The notes beneath the pieces are model-generated. The model was not told the DNA's origin and did no database searches. It saw only the letters and a program-made list of their open reading frames with translations. 64,000 nt of DNA from Symbiodinium natans (lineage: Eukaryota > Sar > Dinophyceae > Suessiales > Symbiodiniaceae): positions 62,001 to 126,000 of the forward strand of contig CAJNDS010000009.1 in assembly GCA_905221605.1 (NCBI GenBank). The letters run 5' to 3'. Of this stretch, positions 61,851 through 64,000 are shown piece by piece (the first letter of the stretch is position 1; each line of letters starts with the position of its first letter). A program made the translations under genes and the position numbers.

Positions 61851-62386
61851 CGGGTTTAGGGTTTAGGGTTTAGGGTTTAGGGTTTAGGGTTTAGGGTTTA
61901 GGGTTTAGGGTTTGGATCCCTGAAGCAAAATGGGGCAACAAAAACGCCCAGTATTGCAGGTCATTATGAGCGAATTGCAACCCTAAACCTTAAACCCCAA
62001 ACCCTAAACCCTAAATCCTAAGCCCTAAACCCTCAACCCTGTAAAGGTTTCAGGGTCCCTGCTCGGGCCTACATCCGGAATACCTGGTGTTCGAACGTTC
62101 CCTGACAGGGGGTTGGGTGACACTGCAACAGGTTTAGGGTTTAGGGTTTAGGGTTAAGGGTTTAGGGTTTAGGGTTTAGGGTTTAGGGCTGAGGGCTGAG
62201 GGGCTCGCAGAAACTGCTGGGGTCTGTGGTCAGGTACCGATCGCCTGAACCTTATACCCCCGAATCCGAAGCCCTACAAAACCCATCCTGTGCACCCCTA
62301 AACCCCAAACCCTAAACCCTAAACCCCCAACCCTAAACCCTAAACCCTAAACCCCAAACCCTAAACCCTAAACCTTAAAAAACCCC

Positions 62387-62485
62387 AAAAGCTGGAGCCA
62401 GGTCTGGTTCGCACAGGGCGAGGACGCCAAAGCGCGTGACGCATGTGCCGCGCACGGACGTCTTCGGGGCAATGTTCCAGACAAG
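62387..62485 (+). CDS. Exon-like island, unknown
   Basis: Reads SWSQVWFAQGEDAKARDACA then AHGRLRGNVPDK. Confidence 0.6.
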
Positions 62486-62781
62486 GGTTTGGGGTTTAGG
62501 GTTTAGGGCTTAGGGTTTAGGGTTGAGGGTTCAGGGTTTAGGGTTTAGCCTTTAGAGTTTCTCAATTTCTCTTTGGTTATGTCTGTGGTTATGAGGGTTT
62601 CGGGTTAGGGGTTAGGGTTTCACACGGACTATGGATAGACTTCAGTTCATAGAAGGAGTATACCACGAGTTATAAAGGAGTATATATATATATATGCATA
62701 TTCACATATATTCCATGATTCATCAGGAATCTGCATCACACCATGAGGAATATGCCAGGTATACACCTCAAAATTATGGCA

Positions 62782-62865
62782 GGGTTTAGGGTTTAGGGTT
62801 TAGGGTTTAGGGTTTAGGGTTTAGGGTTTAGGGTTTAGGGTTTAGGGTTTAGGGTTTAGGGTTGA
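62782..62865 (+). repeat. TTTAGGG array
   Basis: About 12 units, preceded by a TA microsatellite at 62,680-62,696. Confidence 0.9.
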
Positions 62866-63294
62866 GAGTTTAGGGTTTCGGGTTTAGGGTTTAGGGTTTA
62901 AGGTTCCGGGATTCGGGCTCAGTCCTGGCATGAAGCAGCTTCCAGTTAAGGGTCTAGGGTTTAGGGACTAAAGGAGGGACCCTTGTTAGGGACTTAAGGG
63001 TTTAGGATTTAGGGTTTAGGGACTAAAGGAGTATTTGGGGTTCTTGAGGGGATACTTAGGAAAATAGGGACGCTCTACGGTATATATGCGGGTTATATAG
63101 GGGAGTCAGATTAAGGGTCCCTTCTAGGGGTGCCTCCTTATACCCCTTTAAAGGTATAACCCTAAACCCTAAACCCTAATCCCTAAACCCTAAACCCTGA
63201 ACCCTGAACCCTAAACCCTAAACCCTAAAACCTAAACCCTAACCCTAAACCCTAAACCCTAAAAGGTATATTCCTGAAAATGAAGGGGTGCTGT

Positions 63295-63369
63295 GGCGCT
63301 CTCCGGGGATGAAAACTGGAGAAAGGTTCCACGGGGCCACAGGGCTTCTTGGGGTCAACAAAGAGCGGG
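63295..63369 (+). CDS. Exon-like island, unknown
   Basis: Reads LWRSPGMKTGERFHGATGLL then GVNKER, up to GTTTAGGG. Confidence 0.6.
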
Positions 63370-63846
63370 TTTAGGGTTTAGAGTTTAGGGTTTAGGGTTT
63401 AGGGTTTAGGGGTGGGGGTCTGGGTTTCGGGTCTCGGGGTTGGGGTTTAGGGTTTTGGGGTTTAGGGTTTAGGGTAAAGGGTTCAGGGGTGGGGGGGGGG
63501 GGGAGGGCAGGGTGGGGGGTGGGGGGGAAGTGGCCATCTCTCGTCATCTCTCAAATGGGCGTTGGGCATTCGCAACGGGTCAGGGTTTGTTTTGCGAGAC
63601 AGTTTGGGGGTGCGTTATGAGGGCCATTTCATGTCAATGCCCAGACAGTCCAATACCCTTGCATAAGGAATGCACCTTAAGCAAGCATCGGCATCCTCAT
63701 GTGAATTAGGGTATGTATGACCGATGATTTAGGGAGGTATTGGGCTCCCGCGTATAGTCTTGTTTCAGGGAAAAAGGCTGTAAGGGAAGCCCTAAACCCT
63801 AAACCCCTAAAACCCTAAACCCTGAACCCTAAACCCTAAACCCTAC

Positions 63847-63930
63847 TGGCCAGGTGAGAAAGCCCTGAAGCTGGCAGATGAGCCGGCGCCTCGGAGGGCC
63901 GTGGCCTTGCGCACGGCCCTTTGCAACCAG
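63847..63930 (+). CDS. Exon-like island, unknown
   Basis: Reads GEKALKLADEPAPRRAVALR then TALCNQ; a TTTAGGG array runs on to the window edge. Confidence 0.6.
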
Positions 63931-64000
63931 GGCTTAGGGTTTAGGGTTTAGGGTTTAGGGTTTAGGGTTTAGGGTTTAGGGTTTAGGGTTTAGGGTTTAG

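Larger units (their letters stand above)
9660..64000. repeat. Interspersed interstitial TTTAGGG/CCCTAAA repeats
   Basis: Blocks of the plant-type telomere heptamer, from two units to more than 200 bp, recur every few hundred bases in both orientations for 54 kb. Many are pure; others are degenerate (TTCAGGG, TTTGGGG, GGGCTTA). They lie between the exon-like islands and often inside the short palindromic elements. The G-rich orientation on the plus strand contains GT and AG in each unit (GTTTAG) and can thus supply splice sites. Individual large arrays are listed separately. Confidence 0.95.

Overview
The window looks like dinoflagellate nuclear DNA. The reasons are: plant-type TTTAGGG/CCCTAAA telomeric repeats spread through 54 kb of sequence; tiny exons whose introns often use GC, GA or stranger boundaries; a relict of the dinoflagellate spliced-leader 3' end; and a retroelement Gag with CCCH zinc fingers. 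All gene calls come from reading frames and motifs by eye; no search was run.

Bases 1-8,700 hold one large Ty3/gypsy-like retroelement on the minus strand. Gag and protease lie in one frame (5,037-8,684) and RNase H, integrase and a GPY-like tail in another (301-6,039). The catalytic YxDD part of reverse transcriptase is not visible. An inverted repeat and short tandem repeats follow the pol stop at 1-304. A spliced-leader-like sequence lies about 280 bp upstream of gag at 8,963-8,983.

Bases 9,250-64,000 are built quite differently. Short islands of 50-200 bp, GC-rich and open on the plus strand, read as exons. They are separated by TTTAGGG arrays in both orientations, degenerate variants of them, and several families of short palindromic elements that sit exactly between exons (introner-like). 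Two genes could be followed through many exons. One is a sulfotransferase (about 12,821-15,787). The other is a membrane protein with a TIR-like 'DLFISHAW' domain (about 24,146-30,508). Pentatricopeptide-repeat exons lie at 11.8, 21.4 and 33.5 kb. More than 40 other exon-like islands are listed without a family. A U6 snRNA copy lies on the minus strand near 31.9 kb.

The strongest unusual signals are in how the introns are made. Several telomere-filled introns are flanked by 13-17 bp direct repeats of exon sequence containing AG|GC or AG|GT, so the duplication itself supplies both splice sites. Three palindromic families leave an open frame only if excised one base off the GT-AG rule, in about a dozen independent junctions. 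Many of the short elements have telomeric repeats inside them. Together these suggest introns gained by insertion of telomeric DNA and foldback elements into plus-strand genes.
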